Of a stretch of DNA of 64,000 nt, positions 11,070-21,128 are shown in pieces. Location of the stretch: NCBI RefSeq assembly GCF_003814515.1, contig NZ_RKQJ01000004.1, positions 62,001 to 126,000 on the forward strand, in the 5' to 3' direction. Every line of letters begins with the position of its first letter. Positions within the stretch are counted from its first letter, which is position 1. The position numbers and the translations under genes were made by a program. This DNA comes from Salinicoccus roseus (GTDB lineage Bacteria; Bacillota; Bacilli; Staphylococcales; Salinicoccaceae). The notes under the pieces are model-generated. The model did no database searches, was not told the origin of the DNA, and saw only the letters and a list, made by a program, of their open reading frames with translations.

Positions 11070-11402
11070 TTAATTTTTGTCGTATTGTACAGTTGGAATT
11101 TCTTTTCCTGACTTTACAGCAACTCTCACTTTAGTTCCGTCTTCTTTGATTTCATGACGGATACGAGTGCGTTCTCCTGATTCAGGGTCAACGTGCATTA
11201 CGTTGGATACGTGGATAGCCGCCTCTGTTTCGAGGATGCCGCCTTCAGGGTTCATCTGTGAAGGTTTGAGATGTTTCTTCATCATGTTGACACCTTCAAC
11301 GACTACGCGGTCTTTGGCAGGGATTGCTTTGAGCACAGTGCCCTCTTTACCTTTATCTTTACCGCTGATTACAACGACTTTGTCTCCAGATCTTACGTGC
11401 AT
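11070..11402 (-). CDS. rplX: 50S ribosomal protein L24 (uL24)
   Basis: Assembly-initiator protein with a KOW motif ([22 protein letters not shown] at the N-terminus), which binds the 5' end of 23S rRNA. Length 110 residues. Start MHVRSGD with a GGAGGTG ribosome-binding site. Spc operon. Confidence 0.96.
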   Translation of the reverse strand: MHVRSGDKVVVISGKDKGKEGTVLKAIPAKDRVVVEGVNMMKKHLKPSQMNPEGGILETEAAIHVSNVMHVDPESGERTRIRHEIKEDGTKVRVAVKSGKEIPTVQYDKN

Positions 11403-11432
11403 GGGAATCGCACCTCCTTGTTTAAATGTGGA

Positions 11433-11816
<384 letters not shown>

Positions 11817-11830
11817 TTATCTTCAATTGT

Positions 11831-12094
11831 TTAGATGATAACTGATTCTTCAACAATTTCCACGAGGCGGAAACGTTTAGTTGCAGACAATGGACGTGTT
11901 TCTTCGATTCTTACGATATCGCCCATCTTTGCAGTGTTGTTCTCATCATGCGCTTTGTATTTTTTAGAGTATTTTACACGTTTGCCAATGATCGGATGTC
12001 TCTTTTGTGTTTCGACAACCACTGTAATCGTCTTATCCATCTTGTCGGATACTACGCGACCCTGGTAAACTTTACGTTCGTTTTTACCTTCCAC
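11831..12094 (-). CDS. rpsQ: 30S ribosomal protein S17 (uS17)
   Basis: Primary 16S rRNA-binding OB-fold protein. The 87 residues contain [17 protein letters not shown] and the signature [22 protein letters not shown]. Last gene of the S10 segment. Confidence 0.97.
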   Translation of the reverse strand: MEGKNERKVYQGRVVSDKMDKTITVVVETQKRHPIIGKRVKYSKKYKAHDENNTAKMGDIVRIEETRPLSATKRFRLVEIVEESVII

Positions 12095-12115
12095 TATGTG
12101 AGCCTCCCTCTAATA

Positions 12116-12325
12116 TTATTGGTTTGCTTTCGCTTCGCTGAGCTCTCTCTCGCGGATAGTTGTTTTCATTCTTGCGATAGTTTTTCTAACCTCTTTGATA
12201 CGAGCAGTGTTCTCTAGCTGACCAGTAGCTAGTTGAAAGCGTAGGTTGAAGAGTTCTTCCTTCAGTTCTTTGACGTTGTTTTCTATTTCAGATGTTGTCA
12301 GATCACGGATTTCATTAGCTTTCAT
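12116..12325 (-). CDS. rpmC: 50S ribosomal protein L29 (uL29)
   Basis: Coiled two-helix protein near the tunnel exit. The reading begins [21 protein letters not shown] and gives 69 residues. A start 12 nt further upstream is open, but AGGTGGTG sits at the right distance from the ATG at 12325, which also gives the family N-terminus. It overlaps the 3' end of rplP by 11 nt. Confidence 0.95.
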   Translation of the reverse strand: MKANEIRDLTTSEIENNVKELKEELFNLRFQLATGQLENTARIKEVRKTIARMKTTIRERELSEAKANQ

Positions 12326-12749
12326 TCGTATCACCACCTAATTCTTCACGTTTAACGATTTTAGTCTTTACTGGAAGTTTGTGGCTCGCAAGACGAAGTG
12401 CTTCTCTAGCAACCTCTTCCGGGACACCTGCAACTTCAAACATTACACGGCCAGGTTTTACTACAGCCATCCAGCCTTCTACAGCACCTTTACCTGAACC
12501 CATACGTACTTCCAATGGCTTTTTAGTATATGGTGTGTGCGGGAAGATGTTGATCCATACTTTACCGCCACGCTTCATATAACGTGTCATGGCGATACGC
12601 GCTGCTTCAATCTGTCTGGATGTAACCCAGGCAGTCGTTGTAGCCTGCAGGCCGTATTCACCGAAACTCACTTCAGTTCCGCCTTTAGCGCGTCCCTTTG
12701 TATCCGGACGGTGTTGACGACGGTATTTTACTCTTTTAGGTAATAGCAT
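12315..12749 (-). CDS. rplP: 50S ribosomal protein L16 (uL16)
   Basis: Essential late-assembly protein at the A site. The 144 residues begin [14 protein letters not shown], with [19 protein letters not shown] in the middle. S10 segment, between rpsC and rpmC. Confidence 0.97.
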   Translation of the reverse strand: MLLPKRVKYRRQHRPDTKGRAKGGTEVSFGEYGLQATTTAWVTSRQIEAARIAMTRYMKRGGKVWINIFPHTPYTKKPLEVRMGSGKGAVEGWMAVVKPGRVMFEVAGVPEEVAREALRLASHKLPVKTKIVKREELGGDTNES

Positions 12750-12764
12750 TGTTAATTTCCTCCT

Positions 12765-13409
12765 TTACTTTTTGTCATTCTTGACAGGAAGAACTTCTCC
12801 ACGGTAGATCCATACTTTAACACCGAGTTTACCGTATGTTGTATCTGCTTCTTCATGTGCATAGTCTATGTCTGCACGAAGAGTATGCAGTGGAACTGTT
12901 CCTTCGCTGTATCCTTCAGAACGTGCGATATCTGCGCCACCGAGACGGCCTGAAACTTGAGTTTTAATACCTTTAGCTCCAGCTCTCATCGCTCTTTGAA
13001 GTACTTGTTTTTGTGCCCTACGGAAAGATACACGGTTTTCAAGCTGACGTGCAATATTCTCGGCAACAAGCTTCGCGTCCATGTCGACTTTTTTGACTTC
13101 TACGACATTGATGTGGATTTTCTTGCCTGTAAGGTTTGTCAGTGCAGTACGGAGCTTGTCGATTTCGCTACCGCCTTTACCAATTACCATACCTGGTTTG
13201 CCAGTGTGAAGCGCAATGTTCACACGGTTGGCCGCGCGCTCGATTTCCACTTTGGAAATAGCTGCGTCTTTAAGATTTTTTTCGATATATTCACGAACTT
13301 TGAGGTCTTCGTGCAGCAGGTCTGCAAAGTCTTTCTCTGCGTACCATTTCGCCTCCCAATCACGGATGATGCCTGTACGAAGCCCAATAGGATTTATCTT
13401 CTGACCCAA
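12765..13409 (-). CDS. rpsC: 30S ribosomal protein S3 (uS3)
   Basis: mRNA-entry protein with an N-terminal KH domain ([16 protein letters not shown]) and a C-terminal domain including [27 protein letters not shown]. The 214 residues are a normal length. It begins [24 protein letters not shown]. Confidence 0.97.
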   Translation of the reverse strand: MGQKINPIGLRTGIIRDWEAKWYAEKDFADLLHEDLKVREYIEKNLKDAAISKVEIERAANRVNIALHTGKPGMVIGKGGSEIDKLRTALTNLTGKKIHINVVEVKKVDMDAKLVAENIARQLENRVSFRRAQKQVLQRAMRAGAKGIKTQVSGRLGGADIARSEGYSEGTVPLHTLRADIDYAHEEADTTYGKLGVKVWIYRGEVLPVKNDKK

Positions 13410-13430
13410 ATTAATTCCCTCCTTGTGATT

Positions 13431-13814
13431 TTATGCGTTCTCTTCTACTTTTGTTTCTTCTGTTTCCTGAACCTCTTCTTCAGCTGGTTCTGAAACTACA
13501 ATAGTGATATGGCTTGTACGTTTGTTGATCTTTGTCGCACGGCCTTGTGCACGTGGACGGAAACGTTTCAATGTCGGGCCTTCGTTAGCATACGCTTCAG
13601 AAATATATAGGCTGTCGATATCCATGTCATAGTTATGTTCAGCATTGGCTACAGCTGATTTGATCAACTTTTCAACTACTGGCGAAGTTCTTTTATTCGT
13701 TAGTTTAAGAATTGCGATTGCTTCTCCGACTTCTTTACCGCGAATGAGGTCAAGAACCATTCTCGCTTTACGAGGAGCAATTCTAACTGTTTTTGCGACT
13801 GCTTTCGCTTGCAT
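13431..13814 (-). CDS. rplV: 50S ribosomal protein L22 (uL22) with acidic C-terminal tail
   Basis: Tunnel-lining protein whose beta-hairpin loop lies in the exit tunnel ([25 protein letters not shown]). The core is normal. After the usual end a tail of about 18 residues rich in Glu follows ([19 protein letters not shown]), giving 127 residues. Such tails vary within Bacilli. An acidic one fits the generally acidic proteins of this organism but has no known role. Confidence 0.96.
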   Translation of the reverse strand: MQAKAVAKTVRIAPRKARMVLDLIRGKEVGEAIAILKLTNKRTSPVVEKLIKSAVANAEHNYDMDIDSLYISEAYANEGPTLKRFRPRAQGRATKINKRTSHITIVVSEPAEEEVQETEETKVEENA

Positions 13815-13845
13815 CTTTCGTTCCTCCTTTATTCCGTCTTATCCC

Positions 13846-14124
13846 TTATCGTCTTGTTTTCTTGTCGTCGTTTCCGTGGCCTTTGAACGTTCTTGTTGGA
13901 GCAAATTCTCCAAGTTTGTGACCGACCATATCTTCTGTAACATAGACCGGTACATGCTTGCGTCCGTCATATACAGCGATTGTATGACCGATGAAATTAG
14001 GGAAGATTGTGGAGCGACGTGACCAAGTTTTGATTACACTTTTTTTGTTATCTTCGTTGAGTTTTTCCACCTTGTTCATGAGGTGATCGTCAACAAAAGG
14101 TCCTTTTTTAAGACTGCGAGCCAT
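13846..14124 (-). CDS. rpsS: 30S ribosomal protein S19 (uS19)
   Basis: Head protein near the A-site tRNA. It begins [15 protein letters not shown], and [28 protein letters not shown] is the family signature. It has 92 residues. The ATG at 14124 has GGAGG upstream. A longer reading to 14169 would translate through the hairpin at 14149-14169 and is rejected. Confidence 0.97.
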   Translation of the reverse strand: MARSLKKGPFVDDHLMNKVEKLNEDNKKSVIKTWSRRSTIFPNFIGHTIAVYDGRKHVPVYVTEDMVGHKLGEFAPTRTFKGHGNDDKKTRR

Positions 14125-14148
14125 TTTGGCGCCTCCTTCCAATAATGC

Positions 14149-14169
14149 GTGCGGATGTAGCATCCGCAC
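14149..14169 (-). other. Intercistronic hairpin between rplB and rpsS
   Basis: gtgcggatg, tag, catccgcac: nine perfect GC-rich base pairs with a three-base loop, 25 nt upstream of the rpsS start and 13 nt after the rplB stop. No T run follows. It should form in the mRNA and could tune translation or processing at this joint of the S10 operon. Confidence 0.6.
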
Positions 14170-14182
14170 ACTTTGGTTTCAT

Positions 14183-15019
14183 TTATTTCTTCTTCTTGCG
14201 TCCTCTTACGATGAGCTTATCAGAACGGTTCTTGCCTTTACGTGTCTTCTTACCGAGGGTTGGTTTACCCCAAGGAGACATTGGTGATGGACGTCCGATT
14301 GGCGCACGGCCTTCACCACCACCGTGTGGGTGATCGTTAGGGTTCATGACAGAACCACGAACTGTAGGGCGCTGCCTCTTCCATCTGGAACGACCGGCTT
14401 TACCGATATTGATGAGTTCGTGCTGCTCGTTGCCGACAGCACCGATTGTTGCACGGCAAGTTGCAAGGATCATGCGCACTTCGCCAGAGCGGAGTCTGAC
14501 AAGTACATATTTGCCTTCCTTACCGAGTACCTGTGCACGCGCACCTGCTGACCTTACCAGCTGGCCGCCTCTGCCTGGTTTCAATTCGATGTTATGGATT
14601 GTTGTACCTACAGGAATATCAGTGAGTGCCATAGCGTTACCTACTTTGATGTCCGCATCTGGGCCACTCATGATTTCATGTCCTACTGTTACACCTTTAG
14701 GTGCCAGGATATAGCTTTTCTCTCCGTCTTCATAAACGACAAGAGCGATGTTTGCTGAACGGTTTGGATCGTATTCAATCTGTGTCACGCGCGCAGGCAC
14801 ACCATCTTTGATGCGCTTGAAGTCGATGACCCTGTATTGGCGCTTGTGTCCGCCGCCTTTGTGACGAACAGTGATCCTGCCCTGGTTGTTGCGTCCCGCT
14901 TTTTTCGGAAGCGGCTGTAACAATGACCGTTCTGGTGTCGTGGATGTGATTTCTGAGAAGTCGGAACCAGTCATATTACGACGAGCGTTTGTGGTCGGCT
15001 TATATTTTTTAATCGCCAT
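14183..15019 (-). CDS. rplB: 50S ribosomal protein L2 (uL2)
   Basis: One of the oldest ribosomal proteins, needed for peptidyl transferase centre assembly. The 278 residues begin [21 protein letters not shown]. The C-terminal signature [21 protein letters not shown] holds the conserved histidine. S10 segment. Confidence 0.98.
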   Translation of the reverse strand: MAIKKYKPTTNARRNMTGSDFSEITSTTPERSLLQPLPKKAGRNNQGRITVRHKGGGHKRQYRVIDFKRIKDGVPARVTQIEYDPNRSANIALVVYEDGEKSYILAPKGVTVGHEIMSGPDADIKVGNAMALTDIPVGTTIHNIELKPGRGGQLVRSAGARAQVLGKEGKYVLVRLRSGEVRMILATCRATIGAVGNEQHELINIGKAGRSRWKRQRPTVRGSVMNPNDHPHGGGEGRAPIGRPSPMSPWGKPTLGKKTRKGKNRSDKLIVRGRKKKK

Positions 15020-15049
15020 CTCGTTTTACCTCCTTATTGGTAAGTGCCC

Positions 15050-15322
15050 TTAGAATATTTCGATAGAGCCTTCTTTAAGTGTTACGATTGCTTTTCTTCT
15101 TTTTCTTGTATAGCCGCTGTAACGTCCCATACGTTTTTTCTTCGGCTTATAGTTCATTATGTTCACTTTGTCGACTTTTACGTCAAAGATTTCTTCAACT
15201 GCATATTTAACTTGTGTTTTGTTTGCTTTTACATCCACATCAAAAGTGTATTTATCAATGGACATCAAGTCAGCAGAACGCTCAGTGATTACCGGGCGTT
15301 TAATGATATCGCGTGCATCCAT
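15050..15322 (-). CDS. rplW: 50S ribosomal protein L23 (uL23)
   Basis: Tunnel-exit protein that docks trigger factor and SRP. The 90 residues begin [20 protein letters not shown]. Its first base overlaps the last base of rplD (15322), which implies coupling. Confidence 0.97.
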   Translation of the reverse strand: MDARDIIKRPVITERSADLMSIDKYTFDVDVKANKTQVKYAVEEIFDVKVDKVNIMNYKPKKKRMGRYSGYTRKRRKAIVTLKEGSIEIF

Positions 15323-15945
15323 TACAGAAGCACCTCCTCTGCTTTATTGATTGCGCCTTCAGTGAAAATAACACGGTTTGCAGCAAGGATATCGAGTACA
15401 TTGAGCTCTTCCAGCGTCAGCACTGTGACACCTTGGAGGTTACGGGATGAAAGTTCAACGTTTACATCTTCGTTCTCAAGTACGAGAAGAACCTTTTTGT
15501 CTGCATTCAGATTTTCAAGGATCGCCGTGAAGTCTTTTGTCTTCGGAGTGTCGAGCGCAAGGTTGTCCACTACTGTCAATGCTTCTTCATTGACTTTTGC
15601 GGAGAGCGCTGAGCGAAGAGCCAGACGGCGCATTTTTCTAGGCATTTTGTAGGAGTAGCTTCTTGGCGTAGGGCCGAATACCACTCCACCTCCACGATAG
15701 TGAGGTGCACGGATTGTACCTTGACGTGCATTACCTGTTCCTTTTTGTCTGAATGGCTTCTTGCCGCCACCGCTGACTGCGGAACGGTTTTTTACTGAGT
15801 GTGTACCGCGGCGCAGTGACGCGCGTTGCAGGTTCACAGCCTCAAACAGCACATGCTGGTTTGGCTCGATGCCAAAGATATCCTGGTTAAGTTCTATAGA
15901 ATTAACTTTGCTTCCTTCTTTAGTTAATACATCTACGCTTGCCAT
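15322..15945 (-). CDS. rplD: 50S ribosomal protein L4 (uL4)
   Basis: Tunnel protein; in gammaproteobacteria it also represses the S10 operon, which is not shown here. The 207 residues contain [31 protein letters not shown] (tunnel loop) and [20 protein letters not shown]10 segment. Confidence 0.97.
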   Translation of the reverse strand: MASVDVLTKEGSKVNSIELNQDIFGIEPNQHVLFEAVNLQRASLRRGTHSVKNRSAVSGGGKKPFRQKGTGNARQGTIRAPHYRGGGVVFGPTPRSYSYKMPRKMRRLALRSALSAKVNEEALTVVDNLALDTPKTKDFTAILENLNADKKVLLVLENEDVNVELSSRNLQGVTVLTLEELNVLDILAANRVIFTEGAINKAEEVLL

Positions 15946-15974
15946 GTGTTAAATCCTCCCTTCCTAAATTGCTA

Positions 15975-16637
15975 TTATTTAACACTATTTTTAATTGCTG
16001 ATGCGATTTTTACATATCCTTTACGTGGGCCAGGAACGTTGCCTTTTACAAGGATCACGTTGCGCTCAGCGTCCACTTTTACGATTTCAAGATTCTGCAA
16101 TGTGACAGTTTCTCCGCCCATGCGTCCCGGCAATGCTTTGCCTTTGAATACGCGGGATGGGTCGGCACCCTGCCCCATTGAACCAGGTCTTCTGTGGTAA
16201 CGGGAACCGTGGGACATAGGTCCGCGGCTCTGGTTGTGGCGCTTGATTGCACCCTGGAAACCTTTACCTTTGGATGTTGCCGTCACGTCCACCAAGTCGC
16301 CTGCTTCAAATGTATCTACAGTGACTTCTTGACCGACTTCGAATTCATCTGCTGCGAGATTTTTGAATTCGCGTACGAAGCGCTTAGGAGCTTTGCCGGA
16401 TGCTTTTGCATGGCCGGTTTCAGCCTTGTTTGCGTATTTGTTTGTTCTTGCACCTTCAAAGAACTCACGTTTGTCGTCGAAACCGATTTGTACTGCACTG
16501 TATCCATCAGTTTCTTCCGTCTTCTTCTGCAGCACTACGTTGCCCGCTGCTTCTACTACTGTTACAGGGATGAGCTCGCCGTTTTCTCCGAAAACTTGAG
16601 TCATTCCCACTTTTTTACCTAAGATTCCTTTGGTCAT
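15975..16637 (-). CDS. rplC: 50S ribosomal protein L3 (uL3)
   Basis: Assembly-initiating large-subunit protein. It begins [30 protein letters not shown]. The long loop [27 protein letters not shown] reaches toward the peptidyl transferase centre. The start at 16637 follows GGAGGTG. An upstream ATG (16649) in the same frame lacks that spacing. 220 residues. Confidence 0.97.
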   Translation of the reverse strand: MTKGILGKKVGMTQVFGENGELIPVTVVEAAGNVVLQKKTEETDGYSAVQIGFDDKREFFEGARTNKYANKAETGHAKASGKAPKRFVREFKNLAADEFEVGQEVTVDTFEAGDLVDVTATSKGKGFQGAIKRHNQSRGPMSHGSRYHRRPGSMGQGADPSRVFKGKALPGRMGGETVTLQNLEIVKVDAERNVILVKGNVPGPRKGYVKIASAIKNSVK

Positions 16638-16662
16638 CGAAAGTCGCACCTCCTGCTATAAT

Positions 16663-17161
<499 letters not shown>

Positions 17162-17167
17162 TTAGAT

Positions 17168-17196
17168 ATATTACACGAAAAAAGTGAAAAAATCAA
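17168..17196 (-). promoter_or_regulatory. Sigma-A promoter of the S10-spc-alpha operon
   Basis: On the minus strand TTGATT (17191-17196), a 17-bp spacer and TAATAT (17168-17173) fit the sigma-A consensus closely. It lies about 200 nt upstream of rpsJ. The spacer and -35 overlap the inverted repeat at 17180-17223. Confidence 0.75.
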
Positions 17197-17223
17197 TAGG
17201 TTGCCCAAGATTTTTTCACTTTT
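17180..17223 (-). terminator. 15-bp AT-rich inverted repeat after pbuG, overlapping the S10 promoter
   Basis: aaaagtgaaaaaatc (17180-17194) and gattttttcactttt (17209-17223) are perfect arms with a 14-nt loop, 66 nt beyond the pbuG stop. On the minus strand a T-rich tract follows, so it can end pbuG transcription. It also covers the -35 and spacer of the S10 promoter. Read-through from pbuG and initiation at the operon promoter therefore share the same DNA. Confidence 0.55.
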
Positions 17224-17288
17224 CCCCGAAGGACTTGCAATACGGTGTCCTATTATACAGTTTTCAGTTACAAATTACAAGGTGTTAT

Positions 17289-18623
17289 TTATTCCGTCAT
17301 GAAGATGAAATATAATATGAAGACTACAAAGAGGCCATACATTATCGGATGGATCTCTTTTCTTCTTCCTGCCATGATCATCGTGATCGGATAGAATACG
17401 AAGCCGATTGCAATACCTGTCGCGATACTGTACGTCAGCGGCATCATGAACATGGTCAGAAATGCCGGAACCGCCACTTCGAACTGGTCCCATCTCACTT
17501 TGGACAGGTTTGATACCATCAGGGCTCCAACGATGATCAGTGCTGGAGCCGTCACCTCGGAGGTGAAAGTCACGATGAGCGGTGACAGGAAGATGGCCGA
17601 CAGGAACAGCACGCCTGTTACGACGCTTGCAAAGCCTGTCCTGGCACCTGCTGCAACACCGGCGGTGGATTCCACATACGAGGTGGTGGTCGAAGTGCCA
17701 AAAATAGCCCCTGCTATCGTCGCAATGGAGTCGGAAAGCAGTGCCCGTCCGCCTCTTGGCAATTTATTATCCTTGATCAGGTTGGCCTGGCTGGCAACAC
17801 CGACAAGTGTGCCCGCTGTATCGAAGAAGTCGACGAACAGGAAGGTCAGCACAACAATCAGGAATTGGATGTTGAATATTTCCGAAGGATTCGAGAACGC
17901 CTCGAATGCGGCACCGAAGGTAGGCTCCATGCTCGGCACTGAACCGAAGAAGCTTTCCGGCCGCGGCACCAGACCGAACAGCAGTCCGAGGATTGCAGTA
18001 ATGATCATACCGAAGAAGATAGCTCCCGGGACTTTTCTTGCCATCAGTACGGCTGTGATGAAAAGCCCTCCTACGGCGAGCAGCACCTTTGGATCATGCA
18101 GAACACCCAGACCGACGAGTGTCGCATCGTTTGTAACGATGATGCCTGCACCCTGCAGGCCGACGAAGGTGATGAAGAAGCCGATCCCGGCACTGACCGC
18201 CATCTTCATCTCCATTGGTATCGAGTTGATGACATATTCCCTCAGACCACTGATGGTCAGAATGGCGAATATCACTCCGGAGAACAGCACACCGGTCAGT
18301 GCGGTCTGCCATGGAATGCCCATGGTCAGAACAACGGTAAAAGCGAAGAATGCATTCAGGCCCATGCCAGGCGCAAGCGCTATCGGATATCTGGCATAGA
18401 GCCCCATGATCAGGCAGCCGATGAAGGCAGCCAGTGCTGTTGCCACGAATACGGCGTCCATGTCCATCCGCATTGATTCGGGTATACCTTCTATCCCCTG
18501 AAGGGAGAGCACAGAAGGGTTGACGGCGAGTATGTATGCCATGGATAGGAATGTCGTCAACCCCCCGATGGTTTCACGTCGATAATTGGTACCGTGATCC
18601 TCAAAGCCAAAAAACTTTTTCAT
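17289..18623 (-). CDS. pbuG: NCS2 family purine permease (guanine/hypoxanthine type)
   Basis: A proton symporter of the AzgA-like branch of NCS2, likely importing guanine and hypoxanthine. The 444 residues carry the branch hallmark near the start (FGFEDHGTNYRRETIGGLTTFLSMAYILAVNP) and 12 or more hydrophobic segments, with DFFDTAGTLVGVASQANLI in the middle. An upstream ATG at 18635 lacks a ribosome-binding site. GGAG lies 6 nt before the ATG at 18623, so that start is chosen. There is no purine riboswitch room: only 34 nt separate it from the upstream yczE-like gene. The same neighbour precedes rpsJ in staphylococci. Confidence 0.85.
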   Translation of the reverse strand: MKKFFGFEDHGTNYRRETIGGLTTFLSMAYILAVNPSVLSLQGIEGIPESMRMDMDAVFVATALAAFIGCLIMGLYARYPIALAPGMGLNAFFAFTVVLTMGIPWQTALTGVLFSGVIFAILTISGLREYVINSIPMEMKMAVSAGIGFFITFVGLQGAGIIVTNDATLVGLGVLHDPKVLLAVGGLFITAVLMARKVPGAIFFGMIITAILGLLFGLVPRPESFFGSVPSMEPTFGAAFEAFSNPSEIFNIQFLIVVLTFLFVDFFDTAGTLVGVASQANLIKDNKLPRGGRALLSDSIATIAGAIFGTSTTTSYVESTAGVAAGARTGFASVVTGVLFLSAIFLSPLIVTFTSEVTAPALIIVGALMVSNLSKVRWDQFEVAVPAFLTMFMMPLTYSIATGIAIGFVFYPITMIMAGRRKEIHPIMYGLFVVFILYFIFMTE

Positions 18624-18657
18624 AACCTGCTCCATTTCTTGATTAAATTATTCAAAG

Positions 18658-19296
18658 CTATATGATCCTGATGATTTCGTCATCCTCTCCGCCCAGAAAG
18701 CTGACGAGCAGACGACGGGTCAATGGGAGCCACATTTCTATGAGCTTGCCCAACCCGACTATGATAACGACTGTGCCGATGAACACCGGACCCCCTAGGA
18801 GATATCCGGCGACAGCAGCACCCAGCTCCATGATATTCCTTGCCATGGAAATTTTCAATCCAAACTTTTCGACAAGCAGCAGCATCAGGGTATCCCGTGG
18901 ACCCGCGCCAAGATTCGGCGTTATGTAGAATGCTACACCGAATGCCATGACGAACAGACCCACCGTAAAGATGATGATATGCTGTGTCCACCCTTCAAAC
19001 TCAGGAATGAGCCAGTTGAAGATATCAATAAAAACTCCCACCGCCACCATGTTGATGTAGACGCCAAGTTTCGGCAGGCGCCGTGTGATGACAGCAGTGA
19101 ATAGGACGATTGTGGCTCCGGCAATGATTGCCCAGCTTCCTATTGTCAGACCAAAGGTCTGCCACAGTCCATAATGCAGCACATCCCATGAACTGAGTCC
19201 GAGGAGCCTTCCTTTTATTGTCAATGAGATTCCGAGAGCCAGAATCACCAGTCCCACGATATAGAACAGCCAGCGCTTTGTCAGATTCGTTATCAC
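18658..19296 (-). CDS. YczE/YyaS/YitT-family integral membrane protein
   Basis: A membrane protein of about 212 residues with five or six hydrophobic segments. The stretches TIKGRLLGLSSWDVLHYGL and FYITPNLGAGPRDTLMLLL are the repeated Gly-Pro/Ser-Asp motif typical of YczE-like proteins. The biochemical function of the family is unknown. There is no ATG in place: GTG at 19296 has GAGGGG 7 nt upstream and is preferred over a GTG at 19311. Likely co-transcribed with the purine permease 34 nt downstream and divergent from the PepSY lipoprotein gene. Confidence 0.75.
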   Translation of the reverse strand: MITNLTKRWLFYIVGLVILALGISLTIKGRLLGLSSWDVLHYGLWQTFGLTIGSWAIIAGATIVLFTAVITRRLPKLGVYINMVAVGVFIDIFNWLIPEFEGWTQHIIIFTVGLFVMAFGVAFYITPNLGAGPRDTLMLLLVEKFGLKISMARNIMELGAAVAGYLLGGPVFIGTVVIIVGLGKLIEMWLPLTRRLLVSFLGGEDDEIIRII

Positions 19297-19457
19297 ATGG
19301 CATCCCCTCACCTCTTATTATTTAAACTAGTTTACGCCTCTGTGAAGAAAAACGCAATATTGTTTGCCAATACACCTTCCACGTTTGAAATGGCATATGG
19401 AAGGGAAGGTTTGAAGTAATCAATTTAAACGATCAACTTAAAATAGGAGGATTCCAA

Positions 19458-20105
19458 ATGGAGAATAGATACAAGCTCGCAAGCGTCCTGATGTCTGCAT
19501 CACTCGTAATGGCCGCGTGTGGCGGTGCCGATGAAAATCCTGATTCAGCAGATGTCGACGAAGTTGTGGAAGAGAACGAAGAATTCTCTTCAACCGAGGA
19601 GTCTGCTGAAGAATCAACCGAGGAGTCCACCGAGGAATCCAGTGGCCAATCTTCAGGCAGCACCGGTGATACGATTGCCCCTGAAGACATCAATCATGAT
19701 GCCGAAGAGGCAGTGGATGCTGCATCAGAAAACTTCGATGGAGAACTTGTGGAAGTCGAACTCGATGACGAGGATAACCAATGGATATACAAAGTAGATA
19801 TGGAGAGTGAATCTGAAGAATACGAGGTGAAATTGTCTGTGGATGACCTTTCCGTAGTAGAGGAGCAGACGGAGAGCGATGATGACTTCGATACGGACGA
19901 ACACTTCAGCTATGGCGATGCCGTGCCTGCAGAGGAAGCGGTGCAGACTGCCATGGATGAGACCAATGGTGAACTGGAAGGCTGGACCCTGGATAGGGAT
20001 GACGGACAGCTGCAATATGAAGTGGATATGAAAAATGGTGATAATGGAGATTCTGATGTGACCATCAACGCCGAGAACGGCGAGATAGTGGAAACGGACG
20101 ACTGA
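19458..20105 (+). CDS. Acidic PepSY-domain lipoprotein
   Basis: A 215-residue secreted lipoprotein. The signal peptide ends in the lipobox SLVMAACGG, followed by a low-complexity Ser/Glu linker (residues about 35-70, repeats of EESTEES) and then two PepSY-like units (EEAVDAASENFDGELVEVELDDED-type start, and AEEAVQTAMDETNGELEGWTL). PepSY domains are thought to inhibit proteases or act as cell-surface modules. It is extremely rich in Asp and Glu, as in halotolerant organisms. AGGAGG precedes the ATG. It stands alone, with its own terminator at 20109-20141. Confidence 0.75.
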   Translation: MENRYKLASVLMSASLVMAACGGADENPDSADVDEVVEENEEFSSTEESAEESTEESTEESSGQSSGSTGDTIAPEDINHDAEEAVDAASENFDGELVEVELDDEDNQWIYKVDMESESEEYEVKLSVDDLSVVEEQTESDDDFDTDEHFSYGDAVPAEEAVQTAMDETNGELEGWTLDRDDGQLQYEVDMKNGDNGDSDVTINAENGEIVETDD

Positions 20106-20108
20106 TGA

Positions 20109-20141
20109 GAAAAGGCGCAACCAATGTGGTTACGCCTTTTC
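20109..20141. terminator. Bidirectional terminator
   Basis: Arms 20109-20122 and 20128-20141 pair at 13 of 14 positions around a 5-nt loop, with A and T runs on both sides. It serves the lipoprotein gene (plus) and the convergent kinase gene (minus). Confidence 0.8.
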
Positions 20142-20819
20142 TTATGCTTCCACCAGCTGAATGAACTGGTTCATCTTTTTCTGATCGACATGATCCTTGA
20201 TCCGATACCCCTCATAAAAGTATTCCAAGTATTCACGACCCAAGACCCTCTCAATATCAAGTGCCATGGCGGCAAGGTCAAAATACCGGTCCCTTACTCC
20301 AATTCCTATCATATCCACACTGCCTGTAATGTAATTTTCGTTTACTATTACATTGGAGAGTCTAAAGTCCCCATGGCTGAAAACCAGATCCGTATGGACG
20401 GCATCCTCAGAATAGACGAACGGACATCCCTCAATCTTCTGCTTATGCAGAAAACTCAAGTATCTGCCAATCTGCTTCAGTGTGGAAACGATGACCTCAG
20501 GCGGCTGCCCCTGTAGGAACTTCTCGGCATCCACGCCCGGAAGAGCCAAATAGAACATATAGGCACCGGCCTCTTCATATAATGTCACCGGCTTCGGCAC
20601 ACCATTGATCTTATTCAGCTCCATCCATAGCAGCCGTTTGTATTCCCGCCGTGTCCGCTTCACATCATCAATGTAGGATTTTGCAATCAGCGGTTCCTGC
20701 GGCTGGTACATATTGGGCGGGTCCTCCCCGCCGTATGTAAGCAAATGCACCCGGGCTTCCGAATCCCCTTCAAGCGGTGCCCAATCGTAATATTCTTCAT
20801 ATATTTCAAAAGTGTGCAT
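20142..20819 (-). CDS. APH-fold phosphotransferase (aminoglycoside/choline kinase family)
   Basis: A kinase-like enzyme of unknown substrate, about 225 residues. It shows a phosphotransferase loop FSHGDFRLSNVIV (Brenner-type HGD with N six residues on) and a following aspartate motif SVDMIGIGVRDRYFDLA. The latter departs from the usual IDW but keeps Asp-x-Gly-like spacing. The N-terminal nucleotide lobe is short (KSYID lysine). It resembles APH(3')-type and homoserine-kinase-like members, so antibiotic resistance cannot be inferred. The ATG at 20819 has GGAGGG 7 nt upstream. Further in-frame ATGs up to 20858 lack spacing. Confidence 0.65.
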   Translation of the reverse strand: MHTFEIYEEYYDWAPLEGDSEARVHLLTYGGEDPPNMYQPQEPLIAKSYIDDVKRTRREYKRLLWMELNKINGVPKPVTLYEEAGAYMFYLALPGVDAEKFLQGQPPEVIVSTLKQIGRYLSFLHKQKIEGCPFVYSEDAVHTDLVFSHGDFRLSNVIVNENYITGSVDMIGIGVRDRYFDLAAMALDIERVLGREYLEYFYEGYRIKDHVDQKKMNQFIQLVEA

Positions 20820-20893
20820 CCAATGTCCCTCCATTCCCTTCCATTCTACTTCAATCATCCTTAAAATGTCATTAGTGATTCCCCTAATATCGA

Positions 20894-20921
20894 TTGCATT
20901 ATGATATGATACTACTATAAT
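20894..20921 (+). promoter_or_regulatory. Promoter of the SE1832-type gene
   Basis: TTGCAT (20894-20899), a 16-bp spacer and a perfect TATAAT (20916-20921) lie 18 nt upstream of the start codon, leaving a very short leader. Confidence 0.65.
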
Positions 20922-20938
20922 TCAAGGTGGTGAAAGTA

Positions 20939-21109
20939 ATGGATCTGGAATACAGACTTAAGGAACTTAAAAATGAGTATGTACGCATCCAGGGTGATCT
21001 GGAAAAGCTCGAATCCACTGGCAACCGCACATCAAAAATGGAAGACCGCCTCACTCAGATAGAAACAGAAATTGCACAGACAAAAAAAGAAATCCGGAAT
21101 CAGAAATAA
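20939..21109 (+). CDS. SE1832-family small coiled-coil protein
   Basis: A 56-residue highly charged protein, almost wholly helical in appearance. It reads MDLEYRLKELKNEYVRIQGD and continues with a heptad-like pattern to EIRNQK. It matches the remembered pattern of the conserved staphylococcal SE1832 protein, whose function is unknown. AAGGTGGTG lies 8 nt before the ATG. It ends 19 nt before the MFS gene, so the two may share a transcript. Confidence 0.7.
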   Translation: MDLEYRLKELKNEYVRIQGDLEKLESTGNRTSKMEDRLTQIETEIAQTKKEIRNQK

Positions 21110-21128
21110 CCAATAGGAAGTGCCCGCA

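Noticed and set aside
15044-15652. Plus-strand open frame of 202 codons opposite rplW and rplD.
   Set aside because: Antisense shadow of two conserved ribosomal protein genes.
18624-18657. Possible purine riboswitch ahead of the NCS2 permease.
   Set aside because: Only 34 nt separate it from the upstream gene, too short for the aptamer, and no conserved core was seen.
20142-20819. Calling the APH-fold gene an aminoglycoside resistance gene.
   Set aside because: The fold is shared with many housekeeping kinases, the aspartate motif departs from APH(3'), and there is no mobile context.
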